A stretch of DNA of 64,000 bases from Rhodobacteraceae bacterium M382 (GTDB lineage Bacteria > Pseudomonadota > Alphaproteobacteria > Rhodobacterales > Rhodobacteraceae), in contig CP081098.1 in assembly GCA_025141015.1 (NCBI GenBank), positions 4,408,501 to 4,472,500 on the forward strand. Reading direction: 5' to 3'. This document shows positions 1 through 10,255 of the stretch, one piece after another. Numbering within the stretch: position 1 is the stretch's first letter; each line of letters starts with the position of its first letter. The position numbers and the translations under genes are program-made. The notes under the pieces are model-generated. The model was not told the origin of the DNA. It saw only the letters and a list, made by a program, of their open reading frames with translations, and did not search any database.

Positions 1-1677
1 CTCCCCTGGTTCGCCTCTCATGAATTTCAGGCGTTGAACATGTCTGTTGGCGTCCTTGAAGATACATTTGCGGAAAGAGATGAGCGTGAACATGCGCTAA
101 TGTTGGCCCGCAAGACTGCTGATTCAGCAAACAGAGCGAAATCCGACTTCCTCGCCAATATGAGCCACGAAATTCGAACGCCAATGAATGGCGTCATCGG
201 TATGGCGGAACTGATGCTTGAAACAGATCTGAATGAAGATCAGCAAATGTATGCCGAAACGATTTTCAAATCCGGCTCTGCGCTTCTCGCGATCATAAAT
301 GATATTCTCAATTTTTCCAAAATTGAGGCAGGAAAGCTCAAGCTGGAAAAGGCACCGTTCAATTTACAAACCGCCATCGAGGATGTTGTCACCCTTCTGT
401 CCCCAAAAGGAGCTGAAAAGGGTGTTGAAATCACAATGCGCTATGACCCAACGCTTCCAATTGCCTTTCTGGGAGACGTTGGGCGCATACGTCAGATTCT
501 GACGAATATCGCGGGGAATGCAGTGAAATTCACCCTTGAGGGATATGTCTTCATCGACGTCTCGGGGGAACAAACCGGTGAAGCCTACGACATCAAAATA
601 AACATTGTCGATACAGGCATCGGCATCCACAAAGATATGATCCGGCAAATCTTCGGTGAATTCGAACAGGTGGAATCCACTGCTACCAGAACATTTGAGG
701 GAACAGGTCTGGGACTCGCGATATCTACTCGTCTCACTGCGCTGATGGGCGGGAGTATTTCGGTCAAATCAGAACCCAATGTTGGCTCGGAATTTACGCT
801 CACTCTTCCTCTGATCCCCTGTGCGATCCCCGTGTCACCTCCCTGTGATACAGGGGTAGATTTGAAGGGCAGACGTATATTGGTTATCGATGATTTGTCT
901 CTGAACCGTCAAATTCTTTTTGAACGGCTTTCCTCGTGGGACATGCGGCCGACTTTGGCGTCTTCCGGCAATGACGCCTTACGCTTGATTGACGAGTGCT
1001 CACCTGAAGAGCCTTTTGAAATTATTATCCAGGATTATCAAATGCCCGGCCTTGATGGCTTGGGTCTTGCCAAGAAACTTCGTCAGATTGAAGCACTGAA
1101 GAGCGCTCCGCTGATTATCCTGTCGTCCACCGACACCACGTTGGATCTGGTCACGAAAAAGGAACTTGGCATTGACGAAATGGTCTTGAAGCCAATCAGA
1201 TCAAATCACTTGATGTCGGTTTTGAAAAGAAGCTTACTTCCCCCCAAAGGACCAAAGAGTGATACAGCCCCCCTCCCGCCGAAGGACAATTTGGACCTTT
1301 CAAATTTGAGCATTTTGGTGGCCGATGACAACAGAACCAACCAGATCGTTGTAGAAAAGATGCTGAAATCGACTCTGGCATCTGTATCATTTGCTGAAAA
1401 TGGACGGGTGGCAGTGGACCAATTCGAAAGATTATCACCCAATATCATCCTGATGGATATGTCCATGCCAGACATGGACGGGATTGAGGCCACAAGATCC
1501 ATTCGAGAGATAGAAAAGAACTTGAGCTTGGAGAGATGCCCCATTGTGGCCTTGACGGCCAACGCGATGCCTGCAGATCAAAAGAAATGTCTACAAGCCG
1601 GCATGGATGACTTCCTGAGCAAACCGGTCAGAAAAACGGAAATACTGGAAAAGATTGCAAAATGGCATCGCCAATAG
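1..1677 (+). CDS. Hybrid sensor histidine kinase with two receiver domains (5' end outside window)
   Basis: Partial two-component phosphorelay kinase. The frame is open from base 1 with no stop, so the TTG at 34 and ATG at 40 are probably internal and an N-terminal sensor region is missing. Counting from the TTG at 34: a HisKA motif [12 protein letters not shown] with phospho-His 45, a HATPase domain (N box GNAVKFT, G1 DTGIGI, G2 GTGLGLAI, about 115-270), receiver 1 with phospho-Asp 334 ([10 protein letters not shown]) and receiver 2 with phospho-Asp 475 ([10 protein letters not shown]), each with a later Lys (KPIR, KPVR). No Hpt domain follows, so phosphate must pass to a separate protein. 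The gene is visibly AT-richer than the rest of the window and lies beside a transposase relic, which fits transfer. Class is certain; the signal is unknown. Confidence 0.9.
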   Translation, partial: LPWFASHEFQALNMSVGVLEDTFAERDEREHALMLARKTADSANRAKSDFLANMSHEIRTPMNGVIGMAELMLETDLNEDQQMYAETIFKSGSALLAIINDILNFSKIEAGKLKLEKAPFNLQTAIEDVVTLLSPKGAEKGVEITMRYDPTLPIAFLGDVGRIRQILTNIAGNAVKFTLEGYVFIDVSGEQTGEAYDIKINIVDTGIGIHKDMIRQIFGEFEQVESTATRTFEGTGLGLAISTRLTALMGGSISVKSEPNVGSEFTLTLPLIPCAIPVSPPCDTGVDLKGRRILVIDDLSLNRQILFERLSSWDMRPTLASSGNDALRLIDECSPEEPFEIIIQDYQMPGLDGLGLAKKLRQIEALKSAPLIILSSTDTTLDLVTKKELGIDEMVLKPIRSNHLMSVLKRSLLPPKGPKSDTAPLPPKDNLDLSNLSILVADDNRTNQIVVEKMLKSTLASVSFAENGRVAVDQFERLSPNIILMDMSMPDMDGIEATRSIREIEKNLSLERCPIVALTANAMPADQKKCLQAGMDDFLSKPVRKTEILEKIAKWHRQ

Positions 1678-1964
1678 CCAAGTCTCCGGACAGTTTCTTT
1701 GCTCCAGCAGATCTTGTTCACATCTGTCACGGTTAGAATTGAATAAAAAGTATGCCGGGAGGCTCGACAATAGGGAAGATGCACTGCCGCAGCTGACCCT
1801 CTGCCGCAACCAAACCTGGCCACCTCACACATTGGCCGGATTGATGTCCCACCATTCGGGACGGCGGCGCGGCGACCTGCTGCGATATCCGAATACTCCA
1901 CACAAAATCGTCTTCAGCCCGGTCAAGCAAGCATCACATCTGTCGTGTTTTGTGAGAGTGTTCG

Positions 1965-2403
1965 AGGGTCAACATGTCGTGGTCGGTCTCGATGTTCACA
2001 AGACGACTTATTCGGTTACGTTGTTGTCAAACATAGGTGGGCCGGTGATGAGTTTCACCTGTCCATCGGGAGAAACCGGGCTGGCACATCAACGTCTTGA
2101 CCCGGGCTGAACTCTGAGCATGTCGGTTAGGCTTCCGGTCCAACCGGCTGTGCATTGGCCCGAGTGCTTGCGCACACAGGCCGGTCGCTGCAGCCGTGCG
2201 GATTCCACATGGACATGCCGCTGTGGCGACGAATGAAAGCTGGGTGCGGTCAAGCGAGAAATCTATTTGCGCATGGCCTCTTGTGGTCTATCGCCCTCCC
2301 CACAGTCAAACAAGAAGGGTTTCGGGCCTTGGAGCAGCGGCGCAAGCGGATTTTAGCAGACCGGACAAAGGACCTCTTTAGCCGGTATTTTTCAAAGCTG
2401 TGA
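1965..2403 (+). pseudogene. IS110-family transposase relic (N-terminal part, frameshifted)
   Basis: Two fragments in different frames together resemble the N-terminal DEDD region of IS110-type transposases. The first (to a TGA at 2110) reads VVVGLDVHKTTYSVTLL, like the usual GLDVH opening. The second, entered near 2130 after a one-base shift, reads ASGPTGCALARVLAHTG, like the family's EAGPTGYALAR segment, then GLLWSIALPTVKQEGFRAL, like the stretch ahead of the RNA-rich linker, and stops at 2403. The C-terminal catalytic half is absent. I saw no terminal repeats, but IS110 elements lack long ones. The flanks 1678-1964 and 2404-2550 hold no gene I can support. The family call rests on remembered motifs and was not checked by a search. 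Confidence 0.6.
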
Positions 2404-2550
2404 TCGGGCCAAAGACCATCCTGTTCGTCACTCACAAAACCGCAATCAAACTTTGGTGGCTGGCAGCGGACCCACGGCCGACGGAGGTTCGAGCGCCGCC
2501 GGAGCAAATGAACTCGGAAACCAATTACAAATGTCGGCAATCGCCCACAT

Positions 2551-2576
2551 AAAAAAGCCCCGCCGCAAGGCGGGGC
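2551..2576 (-). terminator. Rho-independent terminator of ccrM
   Basis: An 8-bp perfect stem, GCCCCGCC / GGCGGGGC, with a GCAA tetraloop lies at 2557-2576. Read on the minus strand it is followed by six U (the A run at 2551-2556). It sits about 65 bases past the ccrM stop. Confidence 0.85.
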
Positions 2577-2639
2577 AGTTTAGTGCCACGTGACAGGCCA
2601 CAGGCACCGGCGGTGTTCTTGTTTACGAGGTATTTTTGA

Positions 2640-3814
<1,175 letters not shown>

Positions 3815-3850
3815 AGGGTCAATTTCTTTTTTGAAACAAATGCTTACGGT

Positions 3851-4468
3851 TCACTCTTGATACAAGATATTGTGTATGGGCTTGAATGAACGTCTATGAT
3901 GTGGGGTTACCCCCAGATTTTGCAGTGCCTCACGGTGCTGTTTGGTGGGATAACCAACGTTCTTTTCCCATCCATATCCTGGATACTGTTGCGCCAAATC
4001 CACCATCATCCGATCGCGACACATTTTGGCCACAATTGAAGCTGCCGAAATCGACACGCAACGCCCATCTCCGCCGATGACAGTTTCGGCGGGCCGCTCC
4101 AATCCCCGCGGCAGCAAATTGCCGTCAATCAACAGGAAATCCGCTGCCGGTTGCAGAGCAGCAACCGCGCGCATCATCGCCACATGCGAAGCTCTCAAGA
4201 TATTGAGTTCGTCGATTTCTTCGACGCTCGCCTCGCCGATCCCAACCTTGGCGAGAGCAAGGATTTCAGCCTCCAGCGCGATCAGCCGCTTGTGCGACAG
4301 TTTTTTGGAATCGTTCAACCCATCCGGTATCGCATCGGGATCCAGAATGACCGCCGCAGCCACGACAGGGCCGGCCAATGGACCCCGCCCGACTTCATCA
4401 ACCCCCGCGATGTGCAAGAATCCTTGCGCCTGCAAATGGGTTTCCATCTCGAAATTCGGTAAATTCAT
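3851..4468 (-). CDS. rnhB: Ribonuclease HII
   Basis: Cleaves RNA in RNA-DNA hybrids and single ribonucleotides in DNA. The chosen product is about 205 residues, the usual size. Motif AGVDEVGRGPLAGPV carries the first Asp-Glu catalytic pair, LLIDGN a further Asp, and ASIVAKMCRD the last Asp. The frame is open upstream to 4576, but that extension has no homologous look; the ATG at 4468 has AGAAGGG just before it at unusually short spacing, and an ATG at 4447 is the alternative. It is co-oriented with ccrM, about 105 bases apart. Confidence 0.9.
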   Translation of the reverse strand: MNLPNFEMETHLQAQGFLHIAGVDEVGRGPLAGPVVAAAVILDPDAIPDGLNDSKKLSHKRLIALEAEILALAKVGIGEASVEEIDELNILRASHVAMMRAVAALQPAADFLLIDGNLLPRGLERPAETVIGGDGRCVSISAASIVAKMCRDRMMVDLAQQYPGYGWEKNVGYPTKQHREALQNLGVTPHHRRSFKPIHNILYQE

Positions 4469-4576
4469 ACCCTTCTGAAAACCAGAAAACACCTGTTCAA
4501 CACAAGGGAAAAGAGGCAGGCACACCGCCCACCTCTTCCCGCCCCCTTGCAACGTGGGGCCTGCTCGAGCCCGCAC

Positions 4577-5071
4577 TTAGCGGCGGGTGATCCGATATCC
4601 GCGTTTCTTCAAGCAACGAGCAACGTAGCCGGTGCGATGCTTGTGCCCCGTATCCACCGTGACACGACAGGCCTGGGGCAATGAACCGACATAACTGTAA
4701 TTGTTCTTCAGACAACGCAAACCAAGAATCCGCGTTTCCCCAGCCCCGGGAAACGTCCTGACACAATGACGGGGCAAGTCATACCGGGCCACACGCGGCG
4801 GCAAATTCCGCGGCCCGCCATGTTTGGGTTTGTATGGGTCGACGTGGACTGGATTTCGGGTGACGACCTCTGCCTTGTCCTTGCGGCGCTTTTCAACTGC
4901 AACCCCGATGAGAGCAATCGCGGCCAGCCCCGCCAGAATTTTACCCAGGTCATCACCGGCACGGGCAGGAGCGGCCGTAAACCCGGTCACAGCAACAGAT
5001 GCAGCAAGCACGATGGCAATATACCGGCGATGCAAAGCAGGGCGGTTGGATTGGGAGGAAGCAAGAGACAT
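4577..5071 (-). CDS. Secreted or periplasmic basic protein of unknown function
   Basis: 164 residues, start ATG 5071 with a clear AAAGGA ribosome site 6 bases upstream; a longer open frame to 5584 is rejected because it runs antisense to two supported genes. The N-terminus is a signal peptide (basic HRR, hydrophobic IAIVLAASVAVTGF, then APARA, cleavage likely near residue 36). A second hydrophobic stretch, ILAGLAAIALIGVAV, could keep it membrane-bound and is followed by a basic tail rich in R, K and P. The C-terminal half has three or four Cys (HCVRTF, LRCLKN, QACRVT, ARCLKK), which could form disulfides. I do not recognise the family. Confidence 0.75.
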   Translation of the reverse strand: MSLASSQSNRPALHRRYIAIVLAASVAVTGFTAAPARAGDDLGKILAGLAAIALIGVAVEKRRKDKAEVVTRNPVHVDPYKPKHGGPRNLPPRVARYDLPRHCVRTFPGAGETRILGLRCLKNNYSYVGSLPQACRVTVDTGHKHRTGYVARCLKKRGYRITRR

Positions 5072-5269
5072 CGTTTTTCCTTTCAGGTGTGATCCGTTTT
5101 CTGTTCGCCCAGCCCGGTTTTTTGTTTGAACCATCGGCGAACGCGGCATGACCTGAACCTGGTGTTTCTCGGCTCCGACAGGCAATATCGGGGCCTTGTT
5201 ATCGAATATCAGCTCGCTCAAATCCCTGTTGTTATTGAATAACCGCCCCAACCAGCGCAGGATACCGAC

Positions 5270-5566
5270 ATGAAACACATGCTCATGATCTCCGCCCTGG
5301 TCGGCCTTTTGGTCGGCCTGTTGCCTGCGCCTTCCTTTGCCGACGCATGCTATGCCGACTACAAGGCGAAACAGGATAATCCGTTGCGGCTCCATTACGG
5401 TGTCGCGCAATTGAATGGTTCTTGCGACAAGGGATCCGCCAAATCCGAGATCTCGCCCCGGCTGTCGGCGGCAGGATGGACATTGCTGAATGTTCTCTCC
5501 GTCTTTGGCCCCGAAGGATTGCAACAAAGGAAGGCCAATGCCGGAACCTACTATCTCCGTTTCTGA
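5270..5566 (+). CDS. Small secreted protein of unknown function
   Basis: 98 residues, ATG 5270 with an AGGA ribosome site 7 bases before. Signal peptide MKHMLMISALVGLLVGLLP followed by APSFADA, with cleavage likely after residue 25. The mature part has two Cys (ACYADY and GSCDKG) that could pair. Its 3' end overlaps the start of the next gene by 29 bases, so the two are probably translationally coupled. It is divergent from the secreted-protein gene at 4577, across a 198-base spacer. I cannot name a function; the pairing with the membrane winged-helix gene suggests an accessory or sensor role. Confidence 0.7.
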   Translation: MKHMLMISALVGLLVGLLPAPSFADACYADYKAKQDNPLRLHYGVAQLNGSCDKGSAKSEISPRLSAAGWTLLNVLSVFGPEGLQQRKANAGTYYLRF

Positions 5567-6239
5567 AACACGCAGATCCGGCACCCGTATTGTCGCCTAT
5601 GGAATGGCCGCGATCGTCGCCATTCTGATTGTGGCTGGAACGGTCCTGTTGGCAACCTTGCCCGATGCCAATGCGTTCAACGCCCGCGTTGAGCGGCTGT
5701 TCATTGAAAGCGATCTGACGACCCAGGCCGAAATCAAGCTGCTCGAAATTCTGGCACAATCCGGCACGGCATTTTCAGACACGCTGGTCAGCTATCGGAT
5801 GGTGATCTTTGTTCTGTTGATATTCGCCACCGCCATGTTGGTTGCGGCCTTGGTGTTTTTGGTAATGTTGGTCACGATGAACCGTCGCATGGCGCAAATC
5901 GAACGATCCGGCATCCAAGTCACTGAACTTCTGATCAGCCGTGAAGAAAACACCGTCTATCTGAATTCGATGGGATTCAAGCTGACTGCGGCTGCGATGG
6001 AGACATTGTCCGTTCTGGCCGAGGCCCGGCTGGACGACGATGTCCTGTCCGGTGTCGAAATCGAAGCGATGATCTCGGGCCGCGATACTTCGGACTGCGA
6101 CGAAGCGGCGGGCGCAACTCGCATCAAACGGCTGCGCGATACCCTAGGCAATCAACTGGTCAGTGAACTTCTGGTCAAGAACATCGCCCGTCGCGGTTAT
6201 GTGCTGGCGATCAACAAGAACGTGATTCAAATGATCTGA
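5538..6239 (+). CDS. Membrane-anchored protein with C-terminal winged-helix domain
   Basis: 233 residues from ATG 5538, which has AAGGAAGG immediately upstream and is preferred to the frame opening at 5490. Two transmembrane segments (about 20-43, AAIVAILIVAGTVLLATL, and about 90-112, MVIFVLLIFATAMLVAALVF) enclose a loop of about 45 residues, probably periplasmic. The cytoplasmic C-terminus (about 140-233) has the pattern of an OmpR-like winged helix: a helix IKRLRDTLGNQL and the wing RRGYVLAIN. This is the layout of ToxR/CadC-type membrane regulators, but with the DNA-binding domain at the C-terminus. The function is inferred from layout; the target is unknown. Confidence 0.7.
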   Translation: MPEPTISVSETRRSGTRIVAYGMAAIVAILIVAGTVLLATLPDANAFNARVERLFIESDLTTQAEIKLLEILAQSGTAFSDTLVSYRMVIFVLLIFATAMLVAALVFLVMLVTMNRRMAQIERSGIQVTELLISREENTVYLNSMGFKLTAAAMETLSVLAEARLDDDVLSGVEIEAMISGRDTSDCDEAAGATRIKRLRDTLGNQLVSELLVKNIARRGYVLAINKNVIQMI

Positions 6240-6306
6240 GCGGAGCGCGGATTCACTGTGCAACCGCATTGCGGGCCCTGCTCCGCAATGCCATGCCCAA
6301 CGGGCG

Positions 6307-6329
6307 GCAGGACATCCAGGATGTCCTGC
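6307..6329. promoter_or_regulatory. Perfect 23-bp palindrome upstream of the cyclase gene
   Basis: GCAGGACATCC, a single A, then GGATGTCCTGC: 11-bp arms around one base. The central gap is too short for a stable hairpin without opening the middle, so an operator is at least as likely as a terminator. The heptamer CGGGCGG lies on both sides (6301-6307 and 6333-6339). It is 107 bases before the cyclase start. Confidence 0.5.
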
Positions 6330-6435
6330 TGACGGGCGGGAGCCTCGCGGACATTCTTCGCATCACTGTTGGAATTTTGCCCTGTACTCCCCACATGATA
6401 CAATACCAGGTGCCCACTGCAGGACCCGCGCGCTC

Positions 6436-7998
6436 ATGAACATTCACAACTCATCTTCTCCTTCCCCTGGCTACGGAATTGAAATCCGATCCATGAAGGG
6501 GCGCGTGACGATCCGCCACCACGGACAGGTGCTTGCCTCCAGCACCCGAGCCAAAGTGATGTTCGAAACCAGGCTGAAACCGGCGCTCTATTTCCCACCT
6601 GACGACATTCAGGCCGACCTGACCAGCCCCACTGCCCTTCAGACCTTTTGCCCGTTCAAAGGCACCGCGGGATACCGCAATATGGTCCTGGCCGACCAGC
6701 AGATCGAAAACGCTGTTTGGATGTACGACACCCCCATGCACGAAGCCGAAGACATTCGCGGCTACATCGGTTTTATGCCCGATGCATTCACGGACGTCGA
6801 TCTGGACGGCAATGATCTCACCACCCCCGATTACGGCAATATCAGTGGTCCGGTCATAGATTGGCTCCTGCGTGACGCGGCCTTCCTGCCAACTCCCGAA
6901 GACTTCACCGCCGCCCTGGCTGACAAGCTGGTAGAACACGGCGTATTTCTGTCGCGTCTGTCTGTCATGGCCTGGTCCCTGCACCCCTTGATCGCGGGTA
7001 AAAACTTCATTTGGCAGCGCAAGGCCGAAGAAATCACAACCTACGCGCCGTCTTATGAGATCTACGACCACCCCGCCTATATCAACAGCCCATTGCGTCA
7101 TGTCTCGAATGGGTTGGGCGGCGTACGTCACCGGATCAACAGTGCCTCCGCACCAGAAGCGTTTCCAATCATCGACGACCTGCGCAAGGAAGGGGCAACC
7201 GATTATGTTGCCATGCCGTTGCGGTTTTCTGACGGCAGGATCAATGTTCTGACATTGACCAGCGACCACCCCGACGGGTTCTCGACTTCGAATCTGGGGC
7301 TGATTTTTGAATGTTCGTCGGTCATCGCCCGCTACTATGAAGTCTTCATGCAGCGCGAAAACGCGCAGGTATTGCTCGAAACTTATGTCGGAAAACGATC
7401 AGGCGCGCGTGTATTGGGCGGCGAAATTCGACGGGGCGACGGAGATGACATAGATGCCGCAATCATGTTCTGTGACCTGCGCATGTCGACCCGCCTGGAG
7501 GAAGAACTGGGGCGCGTTCCCTATATTCAATTGCTGAACCAATTTTTTGAAACCACATCGACTATTATTCACGATCACGGTGGCGAAGTGCTCAAATTCA
7601 TTGGCGACGCGGTTCTGGCCGTCTTTCCCGCCGACACCGACCCGGGACAGGCGCGGATCAATGCCCTGACCTCGGCGCGTGAAATCGTCACCCATCTCGA
7701 CCAGGCGGATCACGGCTCGGGCGGGCGACGGAGCGAATGTGCCATCGGCATTGCCTATGGGTCAGTCACCTACGGCAATGTTGGCTCGCGCGAGCGGCTG
7801 GACTTCACCGTTATCGGCAGCGCTGCCAATACAGCTGCCCGGCTAGGTGACTATGGCAAGAAAATCGACCGCCCCATCGTGGTCAGTCATGAGTTTTCAG
7901 AAATTTGCCCCGATGCAGAACCTTTGGGAGCAATAAACCTGCACAATATTTCACATCCCGTTCTGGGATTTGCCATCCCGACATCTCAGGCGGCCTAG
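6436..7998 (+). CDS. Class III adenylate cyclase with N-terminal DUF427-like domain
   Basis: 520 residues. The C-terminal catalytic domain (about 335-510) has metal-binding Asp in AIMFCDLRMS (near 345) and KFIGDAVLA (near 390), the adenine-selecting Lys in that second motif and Asp in LDFTVIG (near 455), and the transition-state Asn/Arg region GSAANTAARL; so ATP to cAMP is likely. The first 110 residues resemble DUF427: YRNMVLADQQIENAVW, then IRGYIGFMPDAF. The middle (about 150-330) looks like a GAF-type sensory region. There are no membrane segments, so the protein is cytosolic. The DUF427 assignment is from pattern memory. The gene seems monocistronic. Confidence 0.85.
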   Translation: MNIHNSSSPSPGYGIEIRSMKGRVTIRHHGQVLASSTRAKVMFETRLKPALYFPPDDIQADLTSPTALQTFCPFKGTAGYRNMVLADQQIENAVWMYDTPMHEAEDIRGYIGFMPDAFTDVDLDGNDLTTPDYGNISGPVIDWLLRDAAFLPTPEDFTAALADKLVEHGVFLSRLSVMAWSLHPLIAGKNFIWQRKAEEITTYAPSYEIYDHPAYINSPLRHVSNGLGGVRHRINSASAPEAFPIIDDLRKEGATDYVAMPLRFSDGRINVLTLTSDHPDGFSTSNLGLIFECSSVIARYYEVFMQRENAQVLLETYVGKRSGARVLGGEIRRGDGDDIDAAIMFCDLRMSTRLEEELGRVPYIQLLNQFFETTSTIIHDHGGEVLKFIGDAVLAVFPADTDPGQARINALTSAREIVTHLDQADHGSGGRRSECAIGIAYGSVTYGNVGSRERLDFTVIGSAANTAARLGDYGKKIDRPIVVSHEFSEICPDAEPLGAINLHNISHPVLGFAIPTSQAA

Positions 7999-8350
7999 GT
8001 TTACCAGGTCGGGCACGTTCCGCTTCATTCATCGCTACCATCAGAACTGCTGATATCGGTCGGGATGGCGCTTGCCGTAGGTGTGCTCTGGATTGACCTA
8101 ACATTCGAACCCACAGATATTGCCGTCGCCTTGGGCATGTGCGGGCCCCACAAACAGGGACAGCACCTGGTCGAAATCCCAATAGCCGACTTTCACGGCC
8201 TACTGTGGATGCTTCTCGATGTGGACACCTCAGTTTCTACGCATCCAGGTTGCTGGTGCGGCGCTGGATGTCCCCCAAAAACGCGGGCGACCTTTGCCGA
8301 ACGGCCACAGCACACACGACCCCGAACGCGGCTGAATAGTCGAGAACGCG
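7999..8350. other. Spacer without a supported gene
   Basis: 352 bases between the cyclase and the convergent AtuA-family gene. No frame has a ribosome site, a recognisable domain or good codon use. A minus-strand stretch around 8060-8220 reads like protein for about 60 residues (GYWDFDQVLSL, then VNPEHTYGKRHPDRY) but is broken by stops; it may be a decayed gene. Confidence 0.5.
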
Positions 8351-10126
8351 TTATCCCGGTTTGCAATGCAGCAGGTGTTCCGGGATATTCACGGGCAGAT
8401 CCAACAACACCTGAGCGAAGCTTTTGGCCTGAGAGTCATTGCGCAAACTTGACACCCCGCCTCCGCCCAGCGCCTCATGCAACAGGATGTTCATCGAAAC
8501 CGACCCGGGCAGGTAAAACCGCTCAACCGGCCCTTTGATTTCTCCCTTGAACCTGCGCGTCACGACATGCGGCGTCAAACTCTTCCAAATCCAGGGCATA
8601 TAATCAGGGTGGCGCGCGATCACACCGATATTGGCCTTGTCTCCCTTGTCCCCGGATCTTGCCCAGGCGAGCTCCTCCAACCGGCACGTCACGGTCGGAC
8701 CGGCCTGACCATCCACGTCATGTGGCACGCAACGATCCATAGAGGTGTCTGTGGAAGGGCCATGGGCACGGTGCGCAGGCCGCTCCATACGGCCTTCGAT
8801 CTCAATACGCTGGTCCAAAATCTCGCTATCGACCAGAAACGAAAACAACGCCACGACGGGAGACGGCTTTGGACGTCCTGCGCCGGTAAATCCGTGTAAT
8901 CCGGGTGGTGTCGCCAAAGCGGCCCCTATCAATTCCTTCAAAAACAGACCCACAGCCCGCGGATCTTGGTGACGCACAGCGGCCTTTAGCGCAATCTCCT
9001 CATACGGGCCGTCTCCCGGTCGGCCGCCAAAGGTTTCTATACTGACGTCGGAATAGTCCCCTCCCCCCATCTTGCGCAGTGCTTTTTGGGCCCGGTCCAA
9101 TCCGATCCGTGCAAAATTCTGCGCCTTGCGCCGGGCGTTTACGCCATTGAACTGAAACAGATATCCGGCGCGATACCCATCTAACCAAGTGACCGAAACT
9201 TTGACCTGCCCTGTCGGCGCGCGCCCCTTGGCGCCCCGTACGGCAACCCGTTCGGACCCGACCTGTTCCAACACGACTTGCGAAAAGTCACAGATCACAT
9301 CGGGCAAAACATATGCCTGCGGATCGCCAATCTCGTATAACATCTGTTCGCAGACCGCTGCGGGAGACACGATACCCTGGGTACCCGCTGGTTTGGTCAC
9401 AGTCATGTCACCACAGCCCTGGATCTCGACCACAGGATACCCAATTCCGGCCAAATCTCCCGCCAATTGCCAATCGGTAAAATTGCCGCCGGTCGACTGG
9501 GGCCCGCATTCCAACAGGTGCCCCGCCAATGAGCCCGCTGCCAGTTGATCATATGCATCGCTCTCCCAACCAAAGCGATGAATGCATGCAGCCAGGGTCA
9601 GCGCACTGTCGACACAGCGCCCGGTTATCACGATATCAGCTCCTGCATTCAACGCGGCAACAATGGGCCAAGCCCCCAAATAGGCATTCATTGACAAAAT
9701 GCGGTCCGCACCCGGCATTGGCGCACCGGAAAACATTTCGGTTTTGTCAGCAAACTCTGCAGAGCGGCCCATCAGGTCATCGCCTTCGACAACCGCCACT
9801 TTCAACGACAGTCCCTTGTCCTTGATCAATGCTTGGACAGCCCGCGCACAGGCCTTGGGATTCACCCCCCCGGCATTGGACAAGACCCGAACACCCTGTT
9901 TGGCAATCTCGTCCAGACTGTCGGCCAGAACGCCGCCAACAAAATCCGTTGCATACCCCCGTTCCGGGTTTTTCTGTCGCGCACGGGCCAATATCGACAT
10001 GGTTATTTCGGCCAGGTAGTCATATACCAGCACATCGACCCCATCGCCTGCCAGCAATTGGGGCGTGGCCATAGCCGTTTCCCCCCAAAAGCCGCAGGCC
10101 CCGCCAATTCGCAATGCTTTCGTCAC
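8351..10126 (-). CDS. AtuA-family acyl-CoA metabolism protein (DUF1446)
   Basis: 591 residues; the start is a GTG with GGAG about 8 bases upstream. The N-terminal 450 residues match the DUF1446/AtuA pattern (RIGGACGFWGET at the start, LSNAGGVNPKACA near 85, VITGRCVDSALTLA near 165). The C-terminal 110 residues (from ARSGDKGDKANIG) match the domain that normally completes AtuA proteins. AtuA belongs to acyclic terpene (citronellol/geranyl-CoA) utilisation in Pseudomonas, but its biochemistry is unclear. No geranyl-CoA carboxylase is nearby, so terpene use should not be assumed. A palindrome at 10155-10186 probably controls it. Confidence 0.8.
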   Translation of the reverse strand: MTKALRIGGACGFWGETAMATPQLLAGDGVDVLVYDYLAEITMSILARARQKNPERGYATDFVGGVLADSLDEIAKQGVRVLSNAGGVNPKACARAVQALIKDKGLSLKVAVVEGDDLMGRSAEFADKTEMFSGAPMPGADRILSMNAYLGAWPIVAALNAGADIVITGRCVDSALTLAACIHRFGWESDAYDQLAAGSLAGHLLECGPQSTGGNFTDWQLAGDLAGIGYPVVEIQGCGDMTVTKPAGTQGIVSPAAVCEQMLYEIGDPQAYVLPDVICDFSQVVLEQVGSERVAVRGAKGRAPTGQVKVSVTWLDGYRAGYLFQFNGVNARRKAQNFARIGLDRAQKALRKMGGGDYSDVSIETFGGRPGDGPYEEIALKAAVRHQDPRAVGLFLKELIGAALATPPGLHGFTGAGRPKPSPVVALFSFLVDSEILDQRIEIEGRMERPAHRAHGPSTDTSMDRCVPHDVDGQAGPTVTCRLEELAWARSGDKGDKANIGVIARHPDYMPWIWKSLTPHVVTRRFKGEIKGPVERFYLPGSVSMNILLHEALGGGGVSSLRNDSQAKSFAQVLLDLPVNIPEHLLHCKPG

Positions 10127-10154
10127 ATCAGGTCTCCGCTTGTCTCATGATCCA

Positions 10155-10186
10155 CGTACAAACAGACCACACGTTCTGTTTGTACG
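10155..10186. promoter_or_regulatory. 12-bp inverted repeat upstream of the AtuA-family gene
   Basis: CGTACAAACAGA (10155-10166) and its exact complement TCTGTTTGTACG (10175-10186) flank 8 bases. It lies 29-60 bases before the GTG start, the expected place for a repressor site, and looks like a TetR-type operator. A hairpin is the other reading; there is no U run on either side. Confidence 0.6.
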
Positions 10187-10255
10187 CATCATAGATCACA
10201 TCTGACAAGCACAGGTATCCCGGCACGTTGCGTCCTGCGGTTGACGTCGGATTTT

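Noticed and set aside
2250-2540. Minus-strand frame of 96 codons in the IS relic
   Set aside because: The plus strand of this stretch reads as IS110 transposase; the minus frame has no signature.
5072-5584. N-terminal extension of the minus-strand secreted protein (start at 5584)
   Set aside because: It runs antisense to the two supported plus-strand genes at 5270 and 5538; the ATG at 5071 has a good ribosome site directly followed by a signal peptide.
6451-7269. Minus-strand frame of 272 codons opposite the cyclase
   Set aside because: Antisense to the DUF427 and middle regions of a gene with full cyclase motifs; no domain of its own.
7883-8182. Minus-strand frame of 99 codons after the cyclase gene
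   Set aside because: Overlaps the cyclase 3' end, has no ribosome site, and its composition is rich in R and P as in antisense shadows.
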